DNA of 32,583 nucleotides, from positions 1-32,583 of the forward strand of contig CANSUS010000038.1 in assembly GCA_947650155.1 (NCBI GenBank), given 5' to 3'. Source of the DNA: an uncultured Lachnospiraceae bacterium. Lineage in GTDB: Bacteria > Bacillota > Clostridia > Lachnospirales > Lachnospiraceae. The translations under genes were made by a program, and so were the position numbers. Below are positions 22,643-30,564 of the stretch, piece after piece; position 1 is the first letter of the stretch; the number at the start of each line of letters is the position of its first letter. The notes below the pieces were generated by a model. That model worked only from the letters and a program-made list of their open reading frames with translations, had not been told where the DNA came from and did no database searches.

Positions 22643-25538
22643 TAGAATTAAAGACAGTCTTTCAGGGAATATCAATTTCAGAATTATTGTGTTATCAATG
22701 GTGTTTTTCTCCCTTGGCGCTGTGCTGGTTTACCGTATTTTTAAACTGCAGATTGTGAACGGAGAAGAATATCTGAATAATTTTCAGTTGAAAATACAAA
22801 AAGAAAGAACGGTGCCGGCTGCAAGAGGAAATATATATGACTGTAACGGAGAACTGCTTGCCTATAACGAACTTGCTTATTCTGTTACAATTGAAGACGT
22901 ATATGAATCAGGAAGAAAGAAAAATGAAAAATTAAATGAAACGATATATCGTCTGATTCATATGATCGAAAAAAACGGCGACTCCGTCATTCATGATTTT
23001 GATATTATTATTGATCAGGACGGGGAATTTGCGTTTACAGTGGAGGGAACCAGACTGCTTCGGTTTCTTGCGGACGTTTATGGACATACGCATATAGAGG
23101 ATTTGGAATACAGTGAAAAAACGGCAACAGCAGAAGAAGTCGTGAATTTTCTTGCGGATAGAAATAAATTTGGAATTGGAGACTACGAAGATCCCGATGA
23201 CAGCCATACTTTTAAAGTTGGTATGGGTTATACAAAGGACGAACTGCTAAAGATCCTTATCATACGTTATGCCATGAATCTAAACAGCTACCAGAAGTAT
23301 ATTGCGACAACGGTAGCTACGGACGTCAGTAAGGAAACCGTTGCGGTTGTTTTGGAGAACAGCGATTCTTTAGACGGTGTTTCCATAGCGGAAGATACGG
23401 TAAGAAAATATGTGGACAGTGAGTATTTCTGCCATATTATCGGATACACTGGAAAGGTTTCCACAGATGAGTTGTCTGACCTGCAGGCGAAAGATATAGA
23501 AAATTCTCCGGGACCAGACGGTCAGCATGATTATACACAATCTGATATTGTGGGAAAATCAGGTATTGAGTCTTATATGGAACTGACGCTTCAGGGAATA
23601 AAGGGCAGTGAGACTGTTTATGTTGATAATATGGGAAAAGTAATTGATACAAGCGATTATGTAGAGGCGGCAGCAGGGAAGGATGTTTATCTGACGATAG
23701 ATAAAAACCTTCAGGAAGCGGTTTATGATATTCTGGAACAGCGCATTGCAGGTATCTTGATTAATAAGATTGACAATATTAAAGAATTTATACCTACAGA
23801 AAATACAAAGAGTAATCAGATCAGAATACCGATCTATGATGTTTACATTGCGCTTTTTGAAAATAATGTAATTGATTTTTCTCATTTTACAGATCCGAAT
23901 GCCGGTGAGACAGAAAAGCAGGTCAGTCAGCTGTTTGAAGAGTATAAATTAAATGTCCTGAATACCCTGCGGGAAGAACTGACGCAGATAAAAACGCCTT
24001 ATCAGGATCTTAGTACAGAATATCAGGTATATCAAAGCTATATTACTACGATGTTGAGCGACAATGCAATTATATTAAGCAGTGAAATCGATGTATCCGA
24101 TCCCACGTATAAAGCATGGAGGGAAGAAGAAACCATCAGTCTTTCTGAATATATCGAGTATGCAATTTCCCAGAACTGGATTGATGTGTCCAAACTGGAA
24201 TTGTCAGGCAGATATTCTGATTCCATAGAAATATATGACAGAATCGTAGATTATATTATTGATAAAGTTGATAATAATTCTGATTTTTATAAAAAAATAT
24301 ACAAATATATGATTAAGTCAGATTTAATCAGCGGAAGGCAAGTGTGTATGCTGTTATGCGAGCAAAGTGCGGTCGAGGTAGAAGCAGAAGAAGAAGCAAA
24401 ACTTTTTAATGGAACATTAAGTTCGTATAATTTTTTAATCAATCGAATTTCTAATTTGGATATTACGCCTGCACAGCTTGCGCTGGATCCTTATTCCGGT
24501 TCAGTGGTAATTACGGATATTAAGACAGGAAAGGTACTTGCTATGGTATCCTATCCGGGATATGATAATAACCGGATGGCGAATGGCGTGGATGCGGACT
24601 ATTATGCGCAGCTGTTAAATGATGAATCCAGACCACTGTTAAATTATGCGACGCAGCAAAGAACAGCGCCTGGTTCCACTTTTAAAATGGTTTCTGCTAC
24701 AGCGGGACTTATGGAGGGAGTCATAGATACTACTACACCGATTTTATGTACGGGTATTTTTGATAAAATTACGCCTTTATCCCCAAGGTGCTGGGCGTAT
24801 CCATCCAATCATGGAAGTCTGAATATGACTGGAGGGATTCAGCATTCCTGTAACTGCTTTTTTTATGAGGTGGGATATCGTCTGAGCACTTTGCCGGATG
24901 GCACGTATAATACGGAAGTGGGACTTAAAAAACTTTCAGAATATGCGGATATGTATGGACTGTCAGAGACTTCCGGCGTGGAGATTGACGAATATCTACC
25001 GCAGATTTCGACGCAGGACCCGGTGCGTTCAGCCATTGGACAGGGTAACAGTGGTTATACGACTGTCGGACTTGCGCGATACGTTACAGCAGTTGCCAAC
25101 CGCGGAACGTGTTATAATCTTACATTAATAGACCATGTCGCTGACAGAAACGGTACAAATTTGTATGAAAATCAGGCGGAAGTAAGAAACAGGATTGAAA
25201 TGCCGGATTCTTACTGGGATGCGATTCAGGAAGGAATGCGCAAGGTCGTGGAATCCAAAGCCTATTTTGCGGAAACAGCAGTTCATGCGGCTGGAAAAAC
25301 AGGTACGGCGGAGGAAAAGAAGGGACGTGCAGCACATGCGGTCTTTGTCGCCTTTGCACCGTATGAAAATCCTGAAATTGCGATTGCAACCCGTGTGGCA
25401 TATGGTTATACTTCTGATTATGCAGCGCAGATTACGAAAGAAGTCGTCAAATATTACTATGGCGGCGTAGAGGAAAGGGAAGAACTGCTTACAGGCACTG
25501 CGGCTGAAATTGAAGCAGTAAGCGGCGCCGGGGATTAA
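22635..25538 (+). CDS. mrdA: Penicillin-binding protein 2 (elongation transpeptidase), unusually long
   Basis: This class B PBP crosslinks peptidoglycan during elongation. It is 967 residues, against a usual 600-750. An N-terminal membrane anchor (about 15-37) is followed by the pedestal/dimerisation domain (AARGNIYDCNGELLAYNE near 58-75). The transpeptidase motifs are intact: S681-TFK, S738-CN and K888-TGT. Between the helix ending near residue 372 (YLTIDKNLQEAVYDILEQR) and the strand starting near 612 (LDPYSGSVVITDIKTGKVLAMVSYPGYD) lies an insertion of about 240 mostly helical residues that ordinary PBP2 lacks. The TTG start overlaps mreD by 8 bases, with an AAGGAG ribosome site inside mreD. 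Context with mreBCD and rodA supports the elongation role rather than septal or sporulation PBP. Confidence 0.93.
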   Translation: MFSRIKDSLSGNINFRIIVLSMVFFSLGAVLVYRIFKLQIVNGEEYLNNFQLKIQKERTVPAARGNIYDCNGELLAYNELAYSVTIEDVYESGRKKNEKLNETIYRLIHMIEKNGDSVIHDFDIIIDQDGEFAFTVEGTRLLRFLADVYGHTHIEDLEYSEKTATAEEVVNFLADRNKFGIGDYEDPDDSHTFKVGMGYTKDELLKILIIRYAMNLNSYQKYIATTVATDVSKETVAVVLENSDSLDGVSIAEDTVRKYVDSEYFCHIIGYTGKVSTDELSDLQAKDIENSPGPDGQHDYTQSDIVGKSGIESYMELTLQGIKGSETVYVDNMGKVIDTSDYVEAAAGKDVYLTIDKNLQEAVYDILEQRIAGILINKIDNIKEFIPTENTKSNQIRIPIYDVYIALFENNVIDFSHFTDPNAGETEKQVSQLFEEYKLNVLNTLREELTQIKTPYQDLSTEYQVYQSYITTMLSDNAIILSSEIDVSDPTYKAWREEETISLSEYIEYAISQNWIDVSKLELSGRYSDSIEIYDRIVDYIIDKVDNNSDFYKKIYKYMIKSDLISGRQVCMLLCEQSAVEVEAEEEAKLFNGTLSSYNFLINRISNLDITPAQLALDPYSGSVVITDIKTGKVLAMVSYPGYDNNRMANGVDADYYAQLLNDESRPLLNYATQQRTAPGSTFKMVSATAGLMEGVIDTTTPILCTGIFDKITPLSPRCWAYPSNHGSLNMTGGIQHSCNCFFYEVGYRLSTLPDGTYNTEVGLKKLSEYADMYGLSETSGVEIDEYLPQISTQDPVRSAIGQGNSGYTTVGLARYVTAVANRGTCYNLTLIDHVADRNGTNLYENQAEVRNRIEMPDSYWDAIQEGMRKVVESKAYFAETAVHAAGKTGTAEEKKGRAAHAVFVAFAPYENPEIAIATRVAYGYTSDYAAQITKEVVKYYYGGVEEREELLTGTAAEIEAVSGAGD

Positions 25539-25557
25539 AAGCAGGGAGGATCAGAAC

Positions 25558-26232
25558 GTGAAAAATACGGTTGTTTTGAAAAGTTATCAGAATGGTATTT
25601 CCATTTACCTGAATGATGAGGTTCCTTTCGATGACTTACTGGGAGAAATTGCCATAAAGTTTAAAGAATCCAGTCATTTTTTTAAGAATGCCAAAATGGC
25701 TTTGTCCATCGAAGGCAGGAAAGTAAACGAAGAAGAAGAAATGAAAATATTGGATATGATTGAACAAAGCTGTGATGTAAAGATTGTCTGTCTTGTCAGC
25801 AAGGATGAAGAGAAAAACCAACAGTTTGTTAAGGCAATGGACCGGCTGAAAGATTGTATGGATACTGAAAACAGTGGTCAGTTTTACAAAGGTACTTTAA
25901 AGAACCATCAGGTATTAGAGACAGAATCCAGTATCGTTGTTTTGGGAGACGTTTATCCCGGTTCAGCAATTATTTCAACAAAAGATATTATAGTACTGGG
26001 TGGGCTTTATGGCGAGGCCTATGCCGGAGGAAATGGAGATAAAAATCGTTTTATTGCTGCGCTTGAAATGGCACCGGAAAGATTAATCATCGGTGATTTC
26101 AAATATAAAAATAAAGAAAACAAAAGCAGGTGGGGAATTAAACCAAAAGTACAACCGAAAGTTGCCTATGTAAAAGATGACAGGGTAATTATTGAACCGA
26201 TTACAAAAGAATTACTGGACGAGATTTCATAG
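25558..26232 (+). CDS. minC: Septum site-determining protein MinC
   Basis: MinC blocks FtsZ polymerisation away from midcell. The 224-residue protein has an N-terminal FtsZ-binding domain (about 1-95) and a C-terminal beta-helix with the conserved LGDVYPGSAIISTKDIIVLGGLYGEAYAGG region (about 128-160) that binds MinD. The GTG start follows a CAGGGAGGA ribosome site, 19 bases after the PBP2 stop. minD and minE follow, giving a complete Min system with an MreB-type elongation cluster directly upstream. Confidence 0.93.
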   Translation: MKNTVVLKSYQNGISIYLNDEVPFDDLLGEIAIKFKESSHFFKNAKMALSIEGRKVNEEEEMKILDMIEQSCDVKIVCLVSKDEEKNQQFVKAMDRLKDCMDTENSGQFYKGTLKNHQVLETESSIVVLGDVYPGSAIISTKDIIVLGGLYGEAYAGGNGDKNRFIAALEMAPERLIIGDFKYKNKENKSRWGIKPKVQPKVAYVKDDRVIIEPITKELLDEIS

Positions 26233-26236
26233 ATCT

Positions 26237-26260
26237 GTTCAGGGAATAATCTGAACTTTT
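26237..26260 (+). other. Weak hairpin between minC and minD
   Basis: GTTCAG (26237-26242) pairs with CTGAAC (26251-26256) around an 8-base loop and is followed by four T. It might reduce readthrough or affect RNA stability between minC and minD. The stem is short and AT-tolerant, so it is unlikely to terminate efficiently. Confidence 0.3.
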
Positions 26261-26278
26261 GGAAAGGAGCAATAGTAA

Positions 26279-27070
26279 ATGAGTGAAGTAATTGTCGTCA
26301 CATCAGGAAAAGGAGGAGTAGGTAAAACAACAACCAGCGCAAATGTAGGGACAGGCCTTGCGGCAATGGGAAAGAAAGTAGTTTTGATAGACACAGACAT
26401 CGGACTCAGGAATCTGGATGTTGTTATGGGGCTGGAAAACAGGATCGTTTACAACCTTGTAGACGTTGTAGACGGAAACTGCCGGGTAAAACAGGCGCTT
26501 ATAAAGGACAAGCGTCATCCCAGTCTGTATCTGCTTCCGTCTGCACAGACAAAAGATAAGACAGCAGTCCATGAGGAACAGATGATAAAGATTATAGAAT
26601 ACTTAAAGCAGAGTTTTGACTACATAATTCTGGACTGTCCTGCCGGAATCGAACAGGGATTTAAAAACGCAATTGCAGGCGCTGACAGAGCGCTTGTCGT
26701 TACGACACCGGAGGTATCGGCAATCAGAGACGCTGACAGGATTATTGGACTTTTAGAAGCAAATGAGTTCAGTAAAATTGATCTTATCATTAACAGACTC
26801 AGGGTAGATATGGTGCGCAGAGGAGATATGATGTCTTCAGCGGATGTAATCGACATATTATCCATTCCTTTAATCGGCATTGTTCCGGATGATGAAAATG
26901 TAGTAATTGCAACTAATCAGGGCGAACCACTCGTGGGCAATAATACACTTGCAGGAAAAGCATATCAGAATATATGTTGCCGCGTACTTGGAGAAGAGGT
27001 TCCTTTTATGGAGTTTGAGAAAGGAATTTCTTTTTGGACAAGGGTAACCGGAATTTTTCATAAGAATTAA
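26279..27070 (+). CDS. minD: Septum site-determining ATPase MinD
   Basis: MinD is a membrane-associated ATPase of the deviant Walker type that recruits MinC and is released by MinE. The 263-residue protein has SGKGGVGKTT at residues 9-18, with the signature lysine K11, a switch motif DTDIGLRNLD near 39-48 and LDCPAGIEQG near 118-127. The C-terminal tail FWTRVTGIFHKN fits the amphipathic membrane-targeting helix. A GAAAGGAGC ribosome site precedes the ATG. minE starts 12 bases after its stop. Confidence 0.98.
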   Translation: MSEVIVVTSGKGGVGKTTTSANVGTGLAAMGKKVVLIDTDIGLRNLDVVMGLENRIVYNLVDVVDGNCRVKQALIKDKRHPSLYLLPSAQTKDKTAVHEEQMIKIIEYLKQSFDYIILDCPAGIEQGFKNAIAGADRALVVTTPEVSAIRDADRIIGLLEANEFSKIDLIINRLRVDMVRRGDMMSSADVIDILSIPLIGIVPDDENVVIATNQGEPLVGNNTLAGKAYQNICCRVLGEEVPFMEFEKGISFWTRVTGIFHKN

Positions 27071-27082
27071 GGAGGCGGCAAA

Positions 27083-27349
27083 ATGATAATAAGCAGATTC
27101 TTTTACAGGAAAAGCTCCAGGCAGGTAGCGAAAGACCGCCTGAAAATACTTTTGATTTCCGACAGGGCAAATTGTTCTCCTGAAATGATGGAAATGATAA
27201 AAACAGATATTGCGAAAGTAATTTCAAAGTATATGAAAATAGATACGCAGAGCATGGAGATTCAAATTACGAAAACAGGGAGCAAAGGAAGGAATATGAA
27301 AAATCCGGCGCTGTATGCTAATATTCCTATTCTGGATATCAAACAATAA
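27083..27349 (+). CDS. minE: Cell division topological specificity factor MinE
   Basis: This 88-residue protein has the expected size. The N-terminal segment contains the MinD-interacting and membrane-active region (SRFFYRKSSRQVAKDRLKILLISDRANCSPEM, about 4-35). The C-terminal part, with KVISKYMKIDTQSMEIQI, is the dimerisation domain. A GGAGGCGGC ribosome site precedes the ATG. MinE, present in this cluster rather than DivIVA alone, implies that this organism positions its septum with an oscillating-type MinCDE system. Confidence 0.93.
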   Translation: MIISRFFYRKSSRQVAKDRLKILLISDRANCSPEMMEMIKTDIAKVISKYMKIDTQSMEIQITKTGSKGRNMKNPALYANIPILDIKQ

Positions 27350-27402
27350 AGAGAAATTTCTGAAAACAATTGCCTTTTAAACAGGGCGGAAAGGAGTAAA
27401 AC

Positions 27403-28539
27403 GTGCACAAACAATACCGGATACGCGACTACGACATTAAATTAATCATCATGGTAATAGGTCTTGCGCTTATTGGAGTCATGGCGATTGGAAGCGCCAA
27501 GGAAGATTTGCAGACCAGACAGCTTATGGGAGTGATTGCAGGTGTTTTTTTGATGATTGTCATATCCTTTCTGGATTATAATGTGATCCTGAAATTATAC
27601 TGGCTTATGTATGCCGCCAATCTGGTATTGCTTGCACTGGTTAAGCTTTCGGGACTTGGTGATGATTCTAACGGTTCACAAAGATGGCTGAATTTATTTG
27701 GATTTCGGTTTCAGCCGTCAGAAAGTGCGAAAATAATATTGATTTTATTTTTCGCACAGTTTATTATGATACATAGGGAACATTTAAATACGTTTAAGTA
27801 TACCATGCTGTGTATCATATTATTTATTCCGCCGCTTTTGCTAATTTATCTGCAGCCGGATATGTCGACAAGTATTGTGGTCATGCTGTTGTTCTGCGTT
27901 ATTATGTTTATTGGAGGGATCAGTTATAAGCTTGTGATTGGGGCATTGGCTGTGGCGGTTCCGACAATTGTGACTGCATTTTTGCTTGTTTTACAGCCGG
28001 AAGAGGCAAATGTTCTGATTAATATGGAAATCATTAAGCCTTATCACAGGCTGCGCGTTTTAGCATGGCTTCATCCGGAGGAGTATGCAAATTCCATTGC
28101 GTATCAGACTGTTAATTCTATGACAGCAATTGGTTCCGGACAGTTAATGGGGAAAGGTTATAATACCAATGTGATCAGTTCTGTAAAAAACGGAAATTTT
28201 ATTTCTGAGGCACAGACAGATTTTATTTTTGCTGTAATAGGAGAAGAGTTTGGATTTGTAGGCGGTTGCGTTGTGATAGGGTTGATTATACTTATTGCAT
28301 TAGAATGTATGCTGATCGCTAAAAAATCAAAAGATCTTGCAGGGACGATCATCGCTTCTGGTATGGCGGCATGGGTTGGGTTCCAGGGGTTTATAAATAT
28401 TTCAGTTGCAACGGGATTAATTCCAAATACCGGTATTCCTCTGCCTTTTGTCAGTTATGGTCTGACATCTTTACTAAGTTTGTTTATGGGGATGGGATTT
28501 GTTTTAAATGTCCGGCTGCAGGGGAAAAATTTTAAATAA
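27403..28539 (+). CDS. rodA: Rod shape-determining glycosyltransferase RodA (SEDS family)
   Basis: RodA polymerises lipid II into glycan strands with PBP2. The 378-residue polytopic protein has about ten membrane segments. SEDS landmarks include GSQRWLNLFGFRFQPSESAKI near 90-110, LLIYLQPDMSTSIVV near 144-158, FAVIGEEFGFVGG near 274-286 and the C-terminal PNTGIPLPFVSYGLTSLLSLFMGMG. The GTG start has an AAAGGAG ribosome site. Its position after minCDE and near mreBCD-PBP2, rather than in a division cluster, favours RodA over FtsW. Confidence 0.94.
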   Translation: MHKQYRIRDYDIKLIIMVIGLALIGVMAIGSAKEDLQTRQLMGVIAGVFLMIVISFLDYNVILKLYWLMYAANLVLLALVKLSGLGDDSNGSQRWLNLFGFRFQPSESAKIILILFFAQFIMIHREHLNTFKYTMLCIILFIPPLLLIYLQPDMSTSIVVMLLFCVIMFIGGISYKLVIGALAVAVPTIVTAFLLVLQPEEANVLINMEIIKPYHRLRVLAWLHPEEYANSIAYQTVNSMTAIGSGQLMGKGYNTNVISSVKNGNFISEAQTDFIFAVIGEEFGFVGGCVVIGLIILIALECMLIAKKSKDLAGTIIASGMAAWVGFQGFINISVATGLIPNTGIPLPFVSYGLTSLLSLFMGMGFVLNVRLQGKNFK

Positions 28540-28553
28540 GAGAGGGTTTTGCT

Positions 28554-28949
28554 ATGAATATTGCGTTAATTGCTCATGATGCCAAGAAAAAATTAATGCA
28601 GAATTTTTGTATTGCTTATAGGGGAATTTTAAGCAAAAATGAGTTGTATGCGACAGGAACCACCGGAAGATTGATCGAAGAAGTTACCAATTTAAGTATT
28701 CATAAGTATTTGGCAGGTCACTTAGGGGGAGAACAGCAGATTGGCGCCCAGATCGAGCATAATCAAATTGACCTGGTCATTTTTTTAAGAGATCCGCTGA
28801 ATGCAAAGTTTCATGAACCGGATGTAAACAATGTGGTGAAGCTTTGTGATATGCACAACATTCCGCTTGCAACGAATCTGGCTTCAGCAGAGTTACTTAT
28901 CAAATCATTGGACAGAGGAGATTTAGAGTGGCGTGAGATGTATAAGTAA
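28554..28949 (+). CDS. mgsA: Methylglyoxal synthase (MgsA-like)
   Basis: MgsA converts dihydroxyacetone phosphate to methylglyoxal and phosphate, relieving sugar-phosphate excess when phosphate is low. The 131-residue protein keeps ALIAHDAKK, the phosphate-binding YATGTTGRLIEE, FLRDPLNAKFHEPDV and NIPLATNLASAE. The motif usually written GGDQQ, whose Asp is the catalytic base in the E. coli enzyme, reads GGEQQ here (E60), and the preceding SGP is AGH. The His and Asp of FHEPDV are kept. It begins 14 bases after rodA with an AGAGGG ribosome site. Its place in a wall-synthesis cluster is a recurring clostridial arrangement as far as I recall. Confidence 0.88.
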   Translation: MNIALIAHDAKKKLMQNFCIAYRGILSKNELYATGTTGRLIEEVTNLSIHKYLAGHLGGEQQIGAQIEHNQIDLVIFLRDPLNAKFHEPDVNNVVKLCDMHNIPLATNLASAELLIKSLDRGDLEWREMYK

Positions 28950-28950
28950 G

Positions 28951-29907
28951 ATGAAAAAGTGTATCATTTTGGCGCTTGTATGTGTGCTGCTTACGGGATG
29001 TGGAAATGTCTCCTATACGTTTGCATATGATCCGGACTGCTCCGTCAGCAGTTTTCGGATTGTAAATTCCCAGTCACATGATACATCGGAACCTTTTGCT
29101 TCCGATTTATGCGTAATTCAAAGTGATATTTTAAATGATGAAATAGATATGACTGATATTAGTTCAGCAGCATTGTTTGATGTGAATAACTCCAAGGTAC
29201 TATATGCCAAAAATGTATATGAGAAGTTATATCCGGCAAGTCTGACCAAAGTAATGACAGCTTTGGTTGCACTGAAAAACGGGAAAATGGAAGATACATT
29301 GACTGCTTCCCAAAATGTGGTTATTAATGAACCTGGAGCAACGCTTTGCGGTGTTAAGCCTGGAGATACTATGACATTGTCTCAGGCGCTTCATGCACTT
29401 CTTATTTATTCGGGGAATGATGTTGCTGTTATGATAGCAGAGCATATTGGCGGCTCTGTTGAGGGATTTACGGATATGATGAATAAAGAAGCGAAGGCAT
29501 TAGGCGCTACGAACAGTAATTTTGTAAATCCGCATGGGCTTTCCGATGATAATCACTATGTGACAGCGTATGATATGTATTTGATCTTTAATGAAGCGAT
29601 TAAATATGATATGTTTACAGAAATTATACATATGGCTTCTTATGATACAACTTATTATGATTCTTCAGGGAATCCGAAAGAATTGTCAATAGGGACATCA
29701 AACCGTTATTTAAACGGAAATTGTCCGATGCCTGAAAATGTAACAGTCATAGGAGGAAAGACAGGAACGACAAATGCCGCAAGAAGTTGTCTGATTCTAC
29801 TGGCAAAAGATACTTTTGGAAATTCTTATATTTCGATTATCATGCGTGCAGAGACAAGAGATATTTTATATGAAGGAATGTCCGATCTGCTGGGGCTGAT
29901 TTATTAG
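28951..29907 (+). CDS. D-alanyl-D-alanine carboxypeptidase (low-molecular-weight PBP, S11 family), probable lipoprotein
   Basis: The 318-residue enzyme trims the terminal D-Ala from peptidoglycan stem peptides. The ATG at 28951 gives a proper signal peptide (KKCIILALVCVLLTGC), whereas a GTG at 28933 adds a hydrophilic leader and overlaps mgsA. LLTGC (Cys17) matches a lipobox, so lipid attachment is likely. Catalytic motifs are S97-LTK (YPASLTKVMTAL), S154-GN and K270-TG (GGKTGTTNAA). The C-terminal beta domain seen in DacA/DacF is absent, so the protein is essentially a bare transpeptidase-fold domain. It starts one base after the mgsA stop, with no strong ribosome site of its own, suggesting coupling. 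Confidence 0.9.
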   Translation: MKKCIILALVCVLLTGCGNVSYTFAYDPDCSVSSFRIVNSQSHDTSEPFASDLCVIQSDILNDEIDMTDISSAALFDVNNSKVLYAKNVYEKLYPASLTKVMTALVALKNGKMEDTLTASQNVVINEPGATLCGVKPGDTMTLSQALHALLIYSGNDVAVMIAEHIGGSVEGFTDMMNKEAKALGATNSNFVNPHGLSDDNHYVTAYDMYLIFNEAIKYDMFTEIIHMASYDTTYYDSSGNPKELSIGTSNRYLNGNCPMPENVTVIGGKTGTTNAARSCLILLAKDTFGNSYISIIMRAETRDILYEGMSDLLGLIY

Positions 29908-29929
29908 GTGATGAATAAGGAAATAGTTG

Positions 29930-29958
29930 TTGTTTTTTAGAAGGATATAAATTATAAT
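29930..29958 (+). promoter_or_regulatory. Promoter upstream of the small P-loop gene
   Basis: TTGTTT (29930-29935) and TATAAT (29953-29958) are separated by 17 bases. They lie in an AT-rich gap of 121 bases after the carboxypeptidase gene. This suggests a new transcription unit starting about 60 bases before the next gene. Confidence 0.6.
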
Positions 29959-30028
29959 AGTTATAAGATTATATAAAGATTTTCGTGTGTACTTTGTATA
30001 TCAAAATTTACGGTAGGAGGGCTCACCA

Positions 30029-30448
30029 ATGGTTCAATTAATTGTAGGCAGAAAGGGTAAAGGGAAGACAAAGCAGTTACTGGATAAAGTAAACAGCTCG
30101 GTTTTGGAAACATCAGGAAATATCGTATATCTTGATAAAAGTGGAAAGCATATGTATGAGCTGAATAATAAAGTAAGGCTGATTGATGTATCGGAATACA
30201 TGGTTACAAACAGTGATGAATTTTTAGGGTTTGTCAGCGGAATATTGTCACAGGACAGAGATTTGGAGCAGATGTATCTTGACAGTTTCTTAAAAGTAGC
30301 ATGTTTGGAAGGAAAAGATATGGTTCCGATTATTGAGAAACTTGCAAAATACAGTGAGCAGTTTAAGGTTGATTTTATACTCAGTGTTTCTCTTGATGAG
30401 GCGGAGCTGCCGGAAACACTTAAATCAATGATAGTTGTTTCTCTTTAA
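30029..30448 (+). CDS. Small P-loop protein of unknown function
   Basis: This 139-residue protein has a Walker A motif GRKGKGKT at residues 7-14. A beta-strand follows (NIVYLDKSG), then an acidic helical stretch and a final hydrophobic strand (VDFILSVSLDE). No full Walker B or other family motif was recognised. Similar short P-loop proteins in Clostridia are sometimes labelled PilT-like, but nothing here shows a motor domain. A GTAGGAGGG ribosome site, its own promoter and a terminator make it a single-gene unit between wall-synthesis and division-related genes. Confidence 0.75.
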   Translation: MVQLIVGRKGKGKTKQLLDKVNSSVLETSGNIVYLDKSGKHMYELNNKVRLIDVSEYMVTNSDEFLGFVSGILSQDRDLEQMYLDSFLKVACLEGKDMVPIIEKLAKYSEQFKVDFILSVSLDEAELPETLKSMIVVSL

Positions 30449-30492
30449 TGATAATGGTGTGGTTTTGCAGACAGTTGAGCAAATTTTAAAAG

Positions 30493-30518
30493 CCTCGGAT
30501 GCCTTCCGGGGTTTTTTT
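30493..30518 (+). terminator. Rho-independent terminator after the P-loop gene
   Basis: CCTCGGA (30493-30499) pairs with TCCGGGG (30505-30511), with one G-U pair, across a 5-base loop. Seven T follow (30512-30518), and an A-rich stretch precedes the stem. It lies 45 bases after the stop codon of the P-loop gene. Confidence 0.8.
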
Positions 30519-30564
30519 AGGGCGTAAATTATGCAATATGAAAATATAAAATGGAGGCTGCATT

